64,000 nucleotides of DNA from Tolypothrix bouteillei VB521301 (lineage in GTDB: Bacteria; Cyanobacteriota; Cyanobacteriia; Cyanobacteriales; Nostocaceae). The translations under genes and the position numbers were made by a program. The DNA lies in assembly GCF_000760695.4 (NCBI RefSeq), contig NZ_JHEG04000001.1, positions 1,644,717 through 1,708,716 of the forward strand. Direction: 5' to 3'. The notes under the pieces are model-generated. The model made no database searches. It was given only the letters and a program-made list of their open reading frames with translations, and was not told where the DNA came from. Positions 25,652 to 35,701 of this stretch are shown here, in pieces; positions within the stretch are counted from its first letter, which is position 1; each line of letters starts with the position of its first letter.

Positions 25652-26017
25652 ATGAAAGGTTTAATAGTTAGTAGTTTGTCCCTCCTGCTGTTAGCAGCAG
25701 CAGCACCTGCGACTCGGGCTGATGACACAGCGTACAATCCTGCGACTTCTGGAAAAGCTCCTTCTTACCTGAATGCAGCAACAACACCTTTCGATCTTGT
25801 TAACTTGGCATACCAAGGCTATTTTGAAAAAGAAGGCATTCCCAGCTATAACGATCTCATAGTTGGTTACCGTTCAAAGCAAGTGAGTGCAGAAGACATT
25901 ATCAAAGGTGCAGTTAAAGCAAAAAGGCTACCATCACAAGTTTTGTCCGATCGAGGATATATCAACGCTGTTCGGACTCAACTAGATGCTTTTAGATTCA
26001 ACGACGTTGCTGAATAA
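25652..26017 (+). CDS. Exported hypothetical protein
   Basis: A 121-aa protein from ATG 25652 (GGAG nine bases upstream). Residues 1-23 form a signal peptide (LIVSSLSLLLLAAAAPATRA). The mature part contains TPFDLVNLAYQGYFEKEGIPS and SAEDIIKGAVKAKRLPS, an all-helical small periplasmic domain that I do not recognise. It is placed between a truncated and an intact TetR gene and has its own promoter. Confidence 0.7.
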   Translation: MKGLIVSSLSLLLLAAAAPATRADDTAYNPATSGKAPSYLNAATTPFDLVNLAYQGYFEKEGIPSYNDLIVGYRSKQVSAEDIIKGAVKAKRLPSQVLSDRGYINAVRTQLDAFRFNDVAE

Positions 26018-26217
26018 ACGTTTTTGCTTAACAACTCAAAACAAGAAACGATTTTGCCTTGAAATGCAATGTCTGTACGATAGTTTATGTAGGGCGATTT
26101 TAACCTTTCTGTTAAAGTCGCCTACAACTTTTGATGGGGTTCTGCTGCAAATCTCCATTGCGATCGCGATACTGAGTTAAGAAATCTGATTATTTTATGC
26201 TTGTATGCTGACAGTGT

Positions 26218-26856
26218 CTAAGCCAATGTACCACATATCAAAAAATTCACTAATTCTCTAGCAAACGTATCATCTAAAGGTGCATGCTTTAACAGCAAAC
26301 GATACCAAACAGGGCCATATATTGCATCAATTACCAATTCTAAATTCAAATCCGGGCGTAACTCACCTCTAACAATCCCTCGTTCTAAGATAACGTGAGT
26401 TGCGGCTCGACGGCATCGAATAAACTGCTCGCGAAATGCCTCAGCTAAGTTGGGATCTATTTGTGCTTCAGCGATCAATCCCGTAACAGCACTTCCTGCA
26501 GTGGTTGTTGTTAGTACGGTAAATAGTTGTCGCAAAATTTGATACAAATCTTCTTTTACTGACCCTGTATCGGGTGTCGGAATGTCTTGTGTTGCTTTTG
26601 CTGCATATGCCTCCATAATCACAGCTGCTTTGCAAGACCACCAACGGTAGATTGTTTGCTTCCCAACTCCCGCACGGGCTGCGATCGCCTCAATACAAAT
26701 TTCCCCATAGCCTTTTTCTTCTAATAACTCAGCAGCTGCTTGGAGTATTGCTTTATGAGAACGTTCGTTCCGCCTGCGGGGTATAGACGCTTTGCATGGA
26801 GACGATGTTTGAGGGACAGTGTTCACAAGTAGTTGCGACATGGGCATAAATTCCAT
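26218..26856 (-). CDS. TetR/AcrR-family transcriptional regulator
   Basis: A 212-aa regulator. The helix-turn-helix domain spans about residues 28-75 (HKAILQAAAELLEEKGYGEI then AARAGVGKQTIYRWW), followed by a C-terminal ligand/dimer domain of the TetR_C type (LYQILRQLFTVL, ELVIDAIYGPVWYRLLL). The paralogous C-terminal half at 25019-25396 lies 800 bp away. A perfect TTACCGCA-G-TGCGGTAA palindrome stands upstream and may be its own operator. Ligand unknown. Confidence 0.88.
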   Translation of the reverse strand: MEFMPMSQLLVNTVPQTSSPCKASIPRRRNERSHKAILQAAAELLEEKGYGEICIEAIAARAGVGKQTIYRWWSCKAAVIMEAYAAKATQDIPTPDTGSVKEDLYQILRQLFTVLTTTTAGSAVTGLIAEAQIDPNLAEAFREQFIRCRRAATHVILERGIVRGELRPDLNLELVIDAIYGPVWYRLLLKHAPLDDTFARELVNFLICGTLA

Positions 26857-27022
26857 TCCTGATGTTTGTTATCTAAATACGACTTGTCTGGTAAAAAGTT
26901 GTCCAATCGGTACGGGTGATTGACAAGTTGGTTACGGTACTCATAATTAAGTGATGACAACAGGATATTCCCTTACTAAATCTCTTATATCTCATTGCTT
27001 TCGATCCTGGGGAGTACTGACC

Positions 27023-27039
27023 TTACCGCAGTGCGGTAA
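27023..27039. promoter_or_regulatory. Palindrome TTACCGCA-G-TGCGGTAA, candidate TetR operator
   Basis: A perfect 8+1+8 bp inverted repeat about 170 bp upstream of the TetR gene. Half-site-like TTACGGTA and TTACCGTAA sequences also occur at about 26931 and 27080. Apart from this and the zwf terminator, the 26857-27353 spacer holds nothing that I can support. Confidence 0.4.
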
Positions 27040-27283
27040 TTTTAAACTCTTTATGCTATATACGGTTATTCTATCAATTTACCGTAATTTAAAATTAATA
27101 CTCTCACAATAGGTTACAAAAAGCAAGACAGCTATTGGTTAACTTAAGGTAGTGAACCTAATTCTAAACTGGATTTAGTGAAATTCTTGTCCAATATAAT
27201 TCTTAACAAAATAACCAGACGTTATAGTGCGGTAGCCTTTAACAGTACAAAAATACTGTAAAAAATTCAAGATATTCCGAATG

Positions 27284-27324
27284 CAAAAAGCGGATCTTCA
27301 TACTCTACAGTACACAGATCCGCT
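27284..27324 (-). terminator. Rho-independent terminator of zwf
   Basis: On the minus strand AGCGGATCT and AGATCCGCT form a 9-bp perfect stem followed by TTTTTGC. It lies 30 bp past the zwf stop codon, the expected position. Confidence 0.75.
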
Positions 27325-27353
27325 GTTAGAGAGATTAGGAACTACCAACTTTA

Positions 27354-28895
27354 TTAATCGATAGAACTATTAACCGCATCAGATGAGGGATAGTTGCGCC
27401 ACTGTCGTCCATCTCGCGATAGCAACTCATTTGCCTCTTTTGGACCCCAAGTACCTGCGGCATAATTAGGAAAGTTCCGGGGAGGTAAAGCATTCCATAC
27501 ATCCAGGATAGGGGTTACTGCGCTCCAACCTAGTTCTACATTGTCTGCTCGTTGGAACAGCGTAGCATCACCAATCATGCAGTCATAGAGTAAAGTTTCA
27601 TAACCAGTGCTAGGTGTTTTATTAAAGTAGTTGGCGTAGCAAAAGTCCATTCCAACAGTTCCCATTTGTACTGTAGGACCGGGAATCTTTGCTCCAAATT
27701 GGAGGTGTATTCCTTCATCAGGTTGGATACGGATGGTCAAAAAGTTGGGGGTTAAGCTATCTATAGATGTTTGACGAAACAGTAGTGAAGGAACTCGTTT
27801 AAACTGGATAGCAATTTCCGTTACCCGTTTTGGCAACCGTTTGCCTGTTCTTAGATAGAATGGAACGTCTGCCCAGCGCCAGTTATCGATGCTCAACTTA
27901 AGGGAGGCATAAGTTTCAGTTGCTGAATTGGGATCGACTCTTGGTTCAGAACGATAAGCAGGAACTTGCTGTCCTTTTACCGTTCCCGCGCCATATTGTC
28001 CCCGCACAGTTTGAGTTAACACCTGTTCGGGCGTCAAAGGTTGAATTGCTTTGAGAAGCTTAGATTTTTCATCTCGCACAGCATCTGCTTCAAATGAAAC
28101 GGGTGGTTCCATGGCTATCATCGCCAGCAATTGAAACATATGGTTTTGCACCATATCTCGAACCGCACCCGTTCCTTCATAGAAACCACCTCGGCTTTCA
28201 ACACCAACTGTTTCAGCTACTGTAATCTGCACGTGGTCAATGTAACGGTGATTCCATATCGGTTCAAACAATCCGTTACCAAACCGGAAAACCAATATAT
28301 TCTGTACCGTTTCTTTTCCCAGGTAGTGGTCAATGCGGTAAATTTGACTTTCCCTCAACACATCACTGACATTTTTGTTTAGGGTACGGGCAGATTCCAG
28401 ATCGTGTCCGAAAGGCTTTTCTATTATGATACGCCGCCAATGCCCTTCCTCCTCGAGAGTCAGCCCTACAGTACCGAGTTGCTTGATGATATCTAAGAAA
28501 AAGTTCGGTGCTGTTGCTAGGTAGTAGAGGTAATTGCTTTGAGTCCCACATTCAATGTCTACCTGAGCAAGTAAGCTTTGTAACTGAATATAAGTGTTGG
28601 TATCTTGAAAATCACCGCTCAAATAGTACAATCGTTGCTCAAACTGCTCCCAAAGCTGTGCGTCTACCGGGACTGTCGCAAATTCATAAATGTCTCGGCT
28701 CATTTTGGAACGGAAATCTTCGCTACTCATGGACGCACGAGCAACACCAACGATCGCAAAATTTTTAGGTAGTAACTTGGTTTGAGCCAAATTATAAAGG
28801 GCTGGCATTAACAGGCGTTTGGTTAAATCTCCAGCAGCACCAAAAATTACAATCGCACAGGAACCCGCAGGTTGAGGTTTTTCAGTAAGAGTCAT
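27354..28895 (-). CDS. zwf: Glucose-6-phosphate 1-dehydrogenase
   Basis: A 513-aa enzyme. The NADP-binding motif is [20 protein letters not shown] (residues about 18-37), the active-site signature is RIDHYLGKE, and [14 protein letters not shown] and [15 protein letters not shown] are conserved substrate-domain segments. It makes 6-phosphogluconolactone and NADPH at the entry of the oxidative pentose phosphate pathway. In many heterocystous cyanobacteria zwf lies with fbp, tal and opcA; here it stands alone, so it may be an additional copy. Its terminator is clear. Confidence 0.95.
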   Translation of the reverse strand: MTLTEKPQPAGSCAIVIFGAAGDLTKRLLMPALYNLAQTKLLPKNFAIVGVARASMSSEDFRSKMSRDIYEFATVPVDAQLWEQFEQRLYYLSGDFQDTNTYIQLQSLLAQVDIECGTQSNYLYYLATAPNFFLDIIKQLGTVGLTLEEEGHWRRIIIEKPFGHDLESARTLNKNVSDVLRESQIYRIDHYLGKETVQNILVFRFGNGLFEPIWNHRYIDHVQITVAETVGVESRGGFYEGTGAVRDMVQNHMFQLLAMIAMEPPVSFEADAVRDEKSKLLKAIQPLTPEQVLTQTVRGQYGAGTVKGQQVPAYRSEPRVDPNSATETYASLKLSIDNWRWADVPFYLRTGKRLPKRVTEIAIQFKRVPSLLFRQTSIDSLTPNFLTIRIQPDEGIHLQFGAKIPGPTVQMGTVGMDFCYANYFNKTPSTGYETLLYDCMIGDATLFQRADNVELGWSAVTPILDVWNALPPRNFPNYAAGTWGPKEANELLSRDGRQWRNYPSSDAVNSSID

Positions 28896-29396
28896 ATCGA
28901 TCGCCTGAATTAGGAATTCTTTTCATCTATCAGTGCCCTGCCAGTCTATTCGTTACTCTTAATATCAACTCATTCTTGCTTCTATTTGCAATTGTAAAGA
29001 ATCGATCTTTGGAAAGATACTCAATTCTTGCTAATTCTAGCAGGTTATTGTTGTTATCTTTCCAAAAAAATCTTTTAAAAGTTATTCGTTATATATCTTT
29101 TTGTTGCACATTAAATCGTAAATTTATCATCAAACTCACAAATATATTTTCTATCAATAGTATAAAGATCTAATTCTTAGAGTACTTAATTTTCATTGTG
29201 TATTCTATTACAAGATAAGTGGCAAGCGAAAACTTTGGCGATTTTATTAAAAAATCTGTAGCTTTTCATTTGCTCCAAATTGTCTTTCAATAAACCATAC
29301 CGTTTGTAAGAGCGCGACGCCTTCCTTACAAACGGTATGATTCATTTAGGCAACAACTGCTGTATGTGACAAACCACTAGTTGGCAATTTCAAACA
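28896..29396. other. 500-bp spacer with a 15-bp-stem hairpin (29296-29339)
   Basis: CATACCGTTTGTAAG and CTTACAAACGGTATG form a perfect 15-bp stem around a 14-nt loop, 58 bp past the stop of the giant surface protein gene (minus strand). No T-tract follows on that strand, so it may be a processing or repeat hairpin rather than a terminator. The remaining AT-rich sequence shows no gene. Confidence 0.5.
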
Positions 29397-32300
29397 TCAA
29401 GCAATACTCAAATTAACTCTGACAATCAGGTCATTGTAATCGCGATCGCCGTTATTAGCTAAATCCTCAAAGCCAAAGGTGTTATCGCCTAACAAGCGAA
29501 TATGATCGACTTTATCAGTGTTAGCTCCTAAGAAGGGGAAATATACGGCAGGGTCATTGCTTGAGTTAGCATCTAAAACTGCCTCCAGGTTACCATTCAC
29601 AATCATGAACGGTGCAAAGAGAGAACCAGGGCTAAGATTGCCTGTGAATGTAGCAGTCTGTTGATTGCTTGTTGTTAGGTCAATTCCTGCAACACGTCCT
29701 CTCACTGCAGCTTGAGTATAACCGACATCGCCAGGACGGAAATCTATAGTCCCATTGCCATCTGTATCAATACCACCATTCACATCAGCTATTCGGTAAA
29801 ATCCAATCACGTTGTCAAAACGTGCTTCTCTGTTGACAACAAAGTCTGCCTTAACCTGAGTAGATACATTACGCAAATCAATGATTTCTCCAAAAGAATT
29901 TCCTTGAATCCCAGTACCTAAAGGTAACGCCTGATTTGTTGCCTTGATTTTTACTTCCAGATCTTGAAAGTTAGATGCTCCGCTATTCGAGCCACTGTTC
30001 CAAGACAGTCTAAACTCGCCATTGCCAGAATCCACAACTTTTTGGTTTGAAGAATTAGCAAAAAGTACCTCACTGAGAGGGGTTAAACCAGCTTGCACGG
30101 CATCAACACTACTATTCTTAACAAAGAAGAATTGCAAGCGCGACCCTGAATTGAATTCTAGTAATCTTCTCAAATCAGTGCTAAATCCATTAGGAACTTT
30201 AGCGATCGTAGAGAAAACAGTGCTAGCTCTTGAAAGCGCAGCTTGGGCATAATTATCTCCGCCAGGAGCAATGCCATTAATTCTTCCTTGGTCATCATCA
30301 ACAAGAAAAACACCTATTTCATTGACCGTCTGAGAATTGCGTCCGGCGAGAGCAACTTCCAGTTTTGGTCGATCGCCATTAGAAGGGCCTTCTAGCTGGA
30401 AAATATTGTTAGATAATAGTCTCAGGGCAAAAGCATTGTTGCTAGTGTTGTTGCCAGTGTTGTTGCCAGTGTTGTTGCCAGTGTTGTTGCCAGTGTTGTT
30501 GCCAGTGTTGTTGTTAGTGTTATTGCTATTATTAATGGTAATAGCCGCTGTGTCAGTTGCACTGCTAAAGCTTGTAATACCTCCGTTGGCAGTTGTATCT
30601 GCAACGTTACCATTTGCACCGCTTGTTTGATCCCAAGCACGGAAGGTTAAAACATTATTAATGCTGCCAGTGACATTGGCTTTGGGCTGGAAGTAAATGC
30701 GGGTGTTGGGATTAGCTGCTAATAGACGAGCGTTAGTGTTAGATACAGACCCCAAAGGTACCCAGTTACTACCATTATCAATACTGTAAAAGACGCTGCC
30801 ATCAGCAGTATTTGCATCTGTAATGGCAATACCTGTGAGTGCATTTTGATCGGAATCGGTAACATTATTACCAAGACTAACTAACGAGGAAACGAGAGTA
30901 CCAATTGCCCCTGTAGGTGCGCCTGCATTTTGATTAACTGAGCTGAGCGTAATATTAATGTCACTCAGGATAGGAGCATTGTTGATAGTATTAACGGTAA
31001 TTGTTGCAGTATCAGTCGCAGTACTAAAAGCTGTATTACTGCCGTTGACAGTGGTGTTTGCAGTACCGCCGTTGATGCCAGTGCTTTGATCCCAAGCACG
31101 GAAGGTTAAAACACTGTCAATGGTACCAGTGAAATTGGCATTGGGCTGGAAGTAAATGCGCGTGTTAGGATCGGCTGCTATCAACCGAGCATTTGTGTCA
31201 GAAACGACACCTAAAGGTATCCAATTACTACCATTATCAATGGTATAAAAAAAGTTACCGTTAGTAGAATTAGCACCCACGATCGCAATACCTGTTACGC
31301 TGCTGTCTGAATCAGTGACATTACCATTAATACCAAGCCTAACTAACGAGGAAACAAGAGTTCCAACAGCCCCTACAGGTGTACCTGCATTTTGACTAAC
31401 GGTAGTGAGAGTAACGTTTGTGTCTAACAGGACAGGAGCATCATTAACACCATTAACAGTGATTGAGACAGTATCAGTTGTACTGCTGAATGCAGTTGCA
31501 CCACCAGTAACACTAGCGATCGCAGTGTTGCCGTTAGTTCCACTCGTTTGATCCCAAGCACGGATAGTGAGTGCATCGTTGATGGTACCGTTAAAGTTAG
31601 CGTTAGGCTGGAAGTAAAGGCGTGTACTTCCATCAGCAGCGAGCAAGCGAGCATCAGTGTTGGAGACAGCTCCTAAAGGGAGCCAGCTATCACCATTATT
31701 CGTGCTGTAGAACCAATTTCCATTAGTTGTGTTAGCACCTGTGATGGCAACACCCGTTATAGCATTGAGATCTGGATCGGTAACATTAGTACCGATAACA
31801 ACTAAAGAAGAAACAAGAGTGCCAACAGCCCCTGTAGGTGAACCTAGATTTTCATTAATACTTAAGGAAATATTGGTATCGCTCAGAATAGGAGCATTAT
31901 TACCAGCATTCACGGTAATTGTGGCAGAGTTAGTAGTACTACTGAAGGCACTAGTCGTGATATCCACGAGAGGGGCTGTTGTATCTGCACTACCACCATT
32001 AGTACCAACGGTCTGGTCCCAAGCACGGAAGGTTAAGACATTATCAATAGTGCCGTTAAAGCCTGCATTTGGCAGAAAGTAGAGGCGGGTACTAGCATTA
32101 GCAGCCAATAAACGAGCGTTAGTTTCGGATACCAATCCCAAAGGTATCCAGTTACTACCGTTATCAGAAGTGTAGAACCAAATGCCGTTGGTATTATCAG
32201 CATTCGTAACGGCAATCCCTGTAAATGCATTAACGTCAGGATCGATAACGTTATCACCAAGGCGGGCTAAGGAGGAAACAAGAGTCCCAACTGCTCCTAC

Positions 32301-33821
32301 AGGTACACCTATATTATTGTTAATGGCAAGAAAAGTAACTTGGGCTTCACTGAGGGTAGGAGCATCATTAACAGGATTAACGGTAATGACAGCATTAGCA
32401 GACGTACTGCTAAAGGAAGTTGCACCACCACTAATAGTCGTGTTTCCAACAGTACCATTAATGCTTTCATTATTCAGAGTACCTGTTTGATCCCATGCAC
32501 GGAAGGTCAAAGCAGGGCTAACAGAACCGTTAAAATTAAGACTGGGTTGGAAGTAAATACGCGTACCGCTATCGGCAGCTAATAAGCGAGCTTCGGTGTT
32601 AGATACAGCCCCTAAATTTGCCCAGCTATTGCCATCATCAATGCTATAAAACCAAGTGCCGTTGGTTGTATTGGTACCTGTAACAGCAATACCTGTCACT
32701 GCATTAAGGTCTGGATCGGTGACATTGGTACCAAGGCTAACTAGGTTAGAAACGAGTGTACCAACTTGCCCTGTCGGTTCACCTGGATCTTCGTTAACAG
32801 CAAGTAGAGTGACGTTTGTGTTAGTGAGAGTAGGCGCATTGTTAACAGCATTAACAGTAATAGCAGCAACATCAGTCTCACTACTAAAAGCAGTCGCACC
32901 ACCGTTAACAGTGGTATTAGCTATATTGCCGTTAGTCCCACTACCAGCAGTTTGATCCCAAGCACGAAAGGTAAATAAATCATTGACGGTGCCACTAGAG
33001 TTGGCATTAGGCTGGTAGTAAATGCGAGTGAGGGCATCTGACGCTAATAAACGGGCATTGTCGTCAGACACCAGTCCCAAGGGTGTCCAAGTAACGCCAT
33101 TATTAATGGTGTAAAACAAATTGCCGTTAGTCGTATTAGCATTCGTAATGGCAATCCCTGTAGTACCGCTATCTGGGTCAGTGACATTACCACCAAGACT
33201 AACTATAGAAAAGATTGGCGTACCAACTGAACCGACTGGCTGCCCTGCATTGTTATTGATTGAAGCCAGAGTGATATCAGTATCATTGAGGGTAGGAGCA
33301 ACGAGTACAGATGGATAAGCTGTCATTACCTCGCTAGGGAATGCCAGTAATTGATTGGAAATACTACCTATACTGACTTCTAAGTTCCAATCACCTCCCA
33401 AAACCGCGTTACCAGTTAGATTAGCGGAGGCTGCTACATTTGCTCCAGTTAGGTGATGTAGCTTAGTGATGAATTCTGCTCCAGCATCCCCAGCTGCTAC
33501 ATGACAGCCATAAAGATAAAGGGTGGGAGATTGAGAACAACAGAGATAAGAATCTGAAAAAAACCAATTCTTGAGTTTATTGGTGTAAAGTTTCAGAGTA
33601 CTGAGACTAAGTTCGCTGTTACCCAGATAGAGTGTTCCTGAAGAGCCATGAGAAACAATATGAACATTTTCTACCTCTCTATGTTGAGAAAGTACGTGGG
33701 TAATTTGTGCTACTCCATCTTGAGCCGGGTCAAGAACAATGGCTTTGATTCCTGCTAGAACACTTCTCAGTAAAACTTCGTAGTGATTTACAGATGGATC
33801 GACAAAAAGAATGCTAGTCAT
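29397..33821 (-). CDS. Giant DUF4347 surface protein with six tandem repeats and DUF4114-like C terminus
   Basis: About 1474 aa. The N-terminal DUF4347 domain (first 175 residues) has HIVSHGSSGTLYLG and LYLYGCHVAAGDAGAEF. Six repeats of about 150 aa follow, each opening APxLxDTxITL and containing a LVSSLVSLGxNVTDPD-like segment, an LFYxIDNGxxWxPLG-like segment, ARLLAADxxTRIYFQP and LTFRAWDQT. Then comes an Asn/Thr/Gly linker of NNTG units and a C-terminal region ending GFEDLANNGDRDYND, typical of DUF4114 calcium-type domains. No signal peptide, as usual for DUF4347 proteins, which are thought to leave by type I-like secretion. The frame extends to a TTG at 33863; I chose the Met directly before TSILFVDPSV. 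Probable surface or adhesion role. Confidence 0.85.
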   Translation of the reverse strand: MTSILFVDPSVNHYEVLLRSVLAGIKAIVLDPAQDGVAQITHVLSQHREVENVHIVSHGSSGTLYLGNSELSLSTLKLYTNKLKNWFFSDSYLCCSQSPTLYLYGCHVAAGDAGAEFITKLHHLTGANVAASANLTGNAVLGGDWNLEVSIGSISNQLLAFPSEVMTAYPSVLVAPTLNDTDITLASINNNAGQPVGSVGTPIFSIVSLGGNVTDPDSGTTGIAITNANTTNGNLFYTINNGVTWTPLGLVSDDNARLLASDALTRIYYQPNANSSGTVNDLFTFRAWDQTAGSGTNGNIANTTVNGGATAFSSETDVAAITVNAVNNAPTLTNTNVTLLAVNEDPGEPTGQVGTLVSNLVSLGTNVTDPDLNAVTGIAVTGTNTTNGTWFYSIDDGNSWANLGAVSNTEARLLAADSGTRIYFQPSLNFNGSVSPALTFRAWDQTGTLNNESINGTVGNTTISGGATSFSSTSANAVITVNPVNDAPTLSEAQVTFLAINNNIGVPVGAVGTLVSSLARLGDNVIDPDVNAFTGIAVTNADNTNGIWFYTSDNGSNWIPLGLVSETNARLLAANASTRLYFLPNAGFNGTIDNVLTFRAWDQTVGTNGGSADTTAPLVDITTSAFSSTTNSATITVNAGNNAPILSDTNISLSINENLGSPTGAVGTLVSSLVVIGTNVTDPDLNAITGVAITGANTTNGNWFYSTNNGDSWLPLGAVSNTDARLLAADGSTRLYFQPNANFNGTINDALTIRAWDQTSGTNGNTAIASVTGGATAFSSTTDTVSITVNGVNDAPVLLDTNVTLTTVSQNAGTPVGAVGTLVSSLVRLGINGNVTDSDSSVTGIAIVGANSTNGNFFYTIDNGSNWIPLGVVSDTNARLIAADPNTRIYFQPNANFTGTIDSVLTFRAWDQSTGINGGTANTTVNGSNTAFSTATDTATITVNTINNAPILSDINITLSSVNQNAGAPTGAIGTLVSSLVSLGNNVTDSDQNALTGIAITDANTADGSVFYSIDNGSNWVPLGSVSNTNARLLAANPNTRIYFQPKANVTGSINNVLTFRAWDQTSGANGNVADTTANGGITSFSSATDTAAITINNSNNTNNNTGNNTGNNTGNNTGNNTGNNTSNNAFALRLLSNNIFQLEGPSNGDRPKLEVALAGRNSQTVNEIGVFLVDDDQGRINGIAPGGDNYAQAALSRASTVFSTIAKVPNGFSTDLRRLLEFNSGSRLQFFFVKNSSVDAVQAGLTPLSEVLFANSSNQKVVDSGNGEFRLSWNSGSNSGASNFQDLEVKIKATNQALPLGTGIQGNSFGEIIDLRNVSTQVKADFVVNREARFDNVIGFYRIADVNGGIDTDGNGTIDFRPGDVGYTQAAVRGRVAGIDLTTSNQQTATFTGNLSPGSLFAPFMIVNGNLEAVLDANSSNDPAVYFPFLGANTDKVDHIRLLGDNTFGFEDLANNGDRDYNDLIVRVNLSIA
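30440..30530. repeat. 12-bp minisatellite inside the surface protein gene
   Basis: The unit GTTGTTGCCAGT is repeated about six times and encodes the NNTG linker. Such in-frame tandem DNA can change length by slippage without breaking the frame, so linker length may vary between strains. Confidence 0.8.
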
Positions 33822-33863
33822 CTTCATCTCTGCTTTATACAAACGTATTACGTTTACATCCAA

Positions 33864-34770
33864 AAGTTGTTAGAAATACGGGTAACACTACAACAGAACT
33901 CGCCTTTGCCGTCACAACAGACTTAACGTAAAAATTTGTACACCTCAATAACATAAGTACAAGGATATATCTGCCCTAATTAAGGTTATTTAACATCAAC
34001 TTGGAACTGAACTTGAAGTTATGAATATGGTGTCAGTGTAATCATCTGTTGTTTCCAGCAATTCAGTACTTCTAGTTAGAGAAACATGAAAAATTGGTAT
34101 AACCAGGATGTAAATACCGATCTTTATAGAAAAAACATATTACAACTTTGATATCGGTCAAAATAAAGACTGGGGACCGCAGGAACTGAGGATAGAGAAA
34201 TCAATCCCCAATGTCTTTTTTATCGGGAAAGGCAGAGGGCAGGAGGCAGCTGGCTATGACACGAGAATTCTGATTCCTACCCTTCCCCGTGACCGTACAG
34301 CCCTTACAGGCATAGCCTGCGGCAATGCGGAGCGTGCGCTTTGCGCTTGGCGTCTTGGCTCTTGAGATACGGCACTTCAGTTTAAGACCCCGACTGAACT
34401 CAGTTCAGTGGCTACCGTTTAGGAGGGGTTACCAATTCACTTCTAAACGAACATAAGTGCCTTCTGTCTTCGTATTTCTTTACGTAAATCCACTTACTTT
34501 GTGCTCTAAAGTCTTCATTTTTAGAAATGGAATGATGCCTTATAATAAAGAATACACAACATTAACCTGTATAAGTCATTAAGTAAGTTTTATGGTTAGA
34601 AGGGAGTAATACTGAAAGTTCTCACCCGATATACTTAAAAGTTATAAAAATGACGCCAGGAAAGCATTAGACTTTGCAGAAGTCTCCTATTACACTAAAT
34701 TTATATAAGTTTTTACTCTGAAAAATTAAATTTTCTCTTGCTGAATGTAATTAGCTAAGGAGTATGTGAA
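33864..34770. other. Long intergenic region; 17-bp palindrome at 34393-34409
   Basis: About 900 bp between divergent genes with no supported ORF. It holds a GCATAGCCTGCGGCAATGCGGAGCG-type dispersed repeat (34305-34350) and the perfect palindrome ACTGAACT-C-AGTTCAGT. The AAGGAG at 34757-34762 belongs to crcB. Confidence 0.4.
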
Positions 34771-35172
34771 TTGCTGCAAAATGTTACTGTATTCGGTATG
34801 CTTGCGATCGCTATCGGTGCCATTCCTGGTGCTTTGAGCCGCTATTATCTCACTGAATTTTGTAAAAGAACCATAGGTACTAACTTTCCTTACGGTACTT
34901 TTATCATCAACTTCACAGGTTGTTTGCTTATGGGCTTTTTCTTCACTTTATTTCAGGGAATTAAAGGATTTCCATCTGAGATAGATTTGCTGGTAAGAAC
35001 TGGTTTTTGTGGTGCCTATACAACCTTCTCTACTTACGGATACGATACATTGACATTATGGCGCAATGGCAAGCAGGGAGCCACCATTCTTTACTGGGCA
35101 GGCAGTGCAATTTTAGCAGTAATTGCTATTGTATTGGGGCGTTATTTCGCAAATGTAATTTTGGGACAATAG
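34771..35172 (+). CDS. crcB: Fluoride channel CrcB/Fluc, first copy
   Basis: A 133-aa four-helix membrane protein. GAIPGALSRYYLTEF, FPYGTFIINFTGC (with the pore Asn) and GFCGAYTTFSTYGYDT (Phe-box and polar track) are the family signature. It exports fluoride as a dual-topology dimer. TTG is the start because AAGGAG lies 8 bases before it and no in-frame ATG fits. A second crcB follows after 66 bp. I saw no fluoride riboswitch. Confidence 0.9.
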   Translation: MLQNVTVFGMLAIAIGAIPGALSRYYLTEFCKRTIGTNFPYGTFIINFTGCLLMGFFFTLFQGIKGFPSEIDLLVRTGFCGAYTTFSTYGYDTLTLWRNGKQGATILYWAGSAILAVIAIVLGRYFANVILGQ

Positions 35173-35238
35173 CTATTCACTCAAACCAAAACACCAGTCG
35201 CTTTCCAATCAATTAACTTGCCAAGGAAATTGTTGATA

Positions 35239-35658
35239 ATGCAAAATACTTTTATCCGTACTGTAATAGCGATCGCTTTAGGTGCTATTCCTGGTGCGTT
35301 AGGACGATACTTTATAACTGAATATACCAAAGCATTGATTGGGAAAGATTTTTCCTACTATGGCACGTTTTTTATTAATGTAACGGGCTGTTTTCTGATT
35401 GCTTTGTTTTACACTTTAAACGAAGAAAAGTTAAAAAACCTTTCACCTGAAATTCGGTTAATGTTCGCAACTGGATTTTGTGGTGCCTATACCACTTTTT
35501 CGACTTACGGGCTAGAGACGTTTACTGAAATAGATAAAGGCAATACAACAGTAGCTGTACTCTATTTGTTAGCTAGTATGATAGTTGGTATGCTTGGCAT
35601 ACAATTAGGTGTAACTTTAGGTAGGGTTAACTCTAAATCCAACGTTACCGATCGATAG
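35239..35658 (+). CDS. crcB: Fluoride channel CrcB/Fluc, second copy
   Basis: About 139 aa from the ATG at 35239 (AAGGAAA nine bases upstream); the frame also opens at TTG 35218. It shows GAIPGALGRYFITEYTKALIG, YYGTFFINVTGCF and GFCGAYTTFSTYGLETF. Adjacent crcB pairs in other bacteria encode the two halves of a heterodimeric fluoride channel with fixed opposite topologies; that is probably so here. Cotranscription with the first copy is likely. Confidence 0.88.
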   Translation: MQNTFIRTVIAIALGAIPGALGRYFITEYTKALIGKDFSYYGTFFINVTGCFLIALFYTLNEEKLKNLSPEIRLMFATGFCGAYTTFSTYGLETFTEIDKGNTTVAVLYLLASMIVGMLGIQLGVTLGRVNSKSNVTDR

Positions 35659-35701
35659 GTACCCCCGCCTAAATCAAACAAGAGCCAAACGATCGCCACT
35701 G

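Noticed and set aside
30022..33318. Multiple plus-strand ORFs opposite the giant surface protein
   Set aside because: They reflect its repeated codons on the other strand and recur in each repeat.
34600..34770. Fluoride riboswitch upstream of crcB
   Set aside because: The expected GGNGAUG...pseudoknot and CUGAUG-type elements were not found; only the ribosome-binding site was clear.
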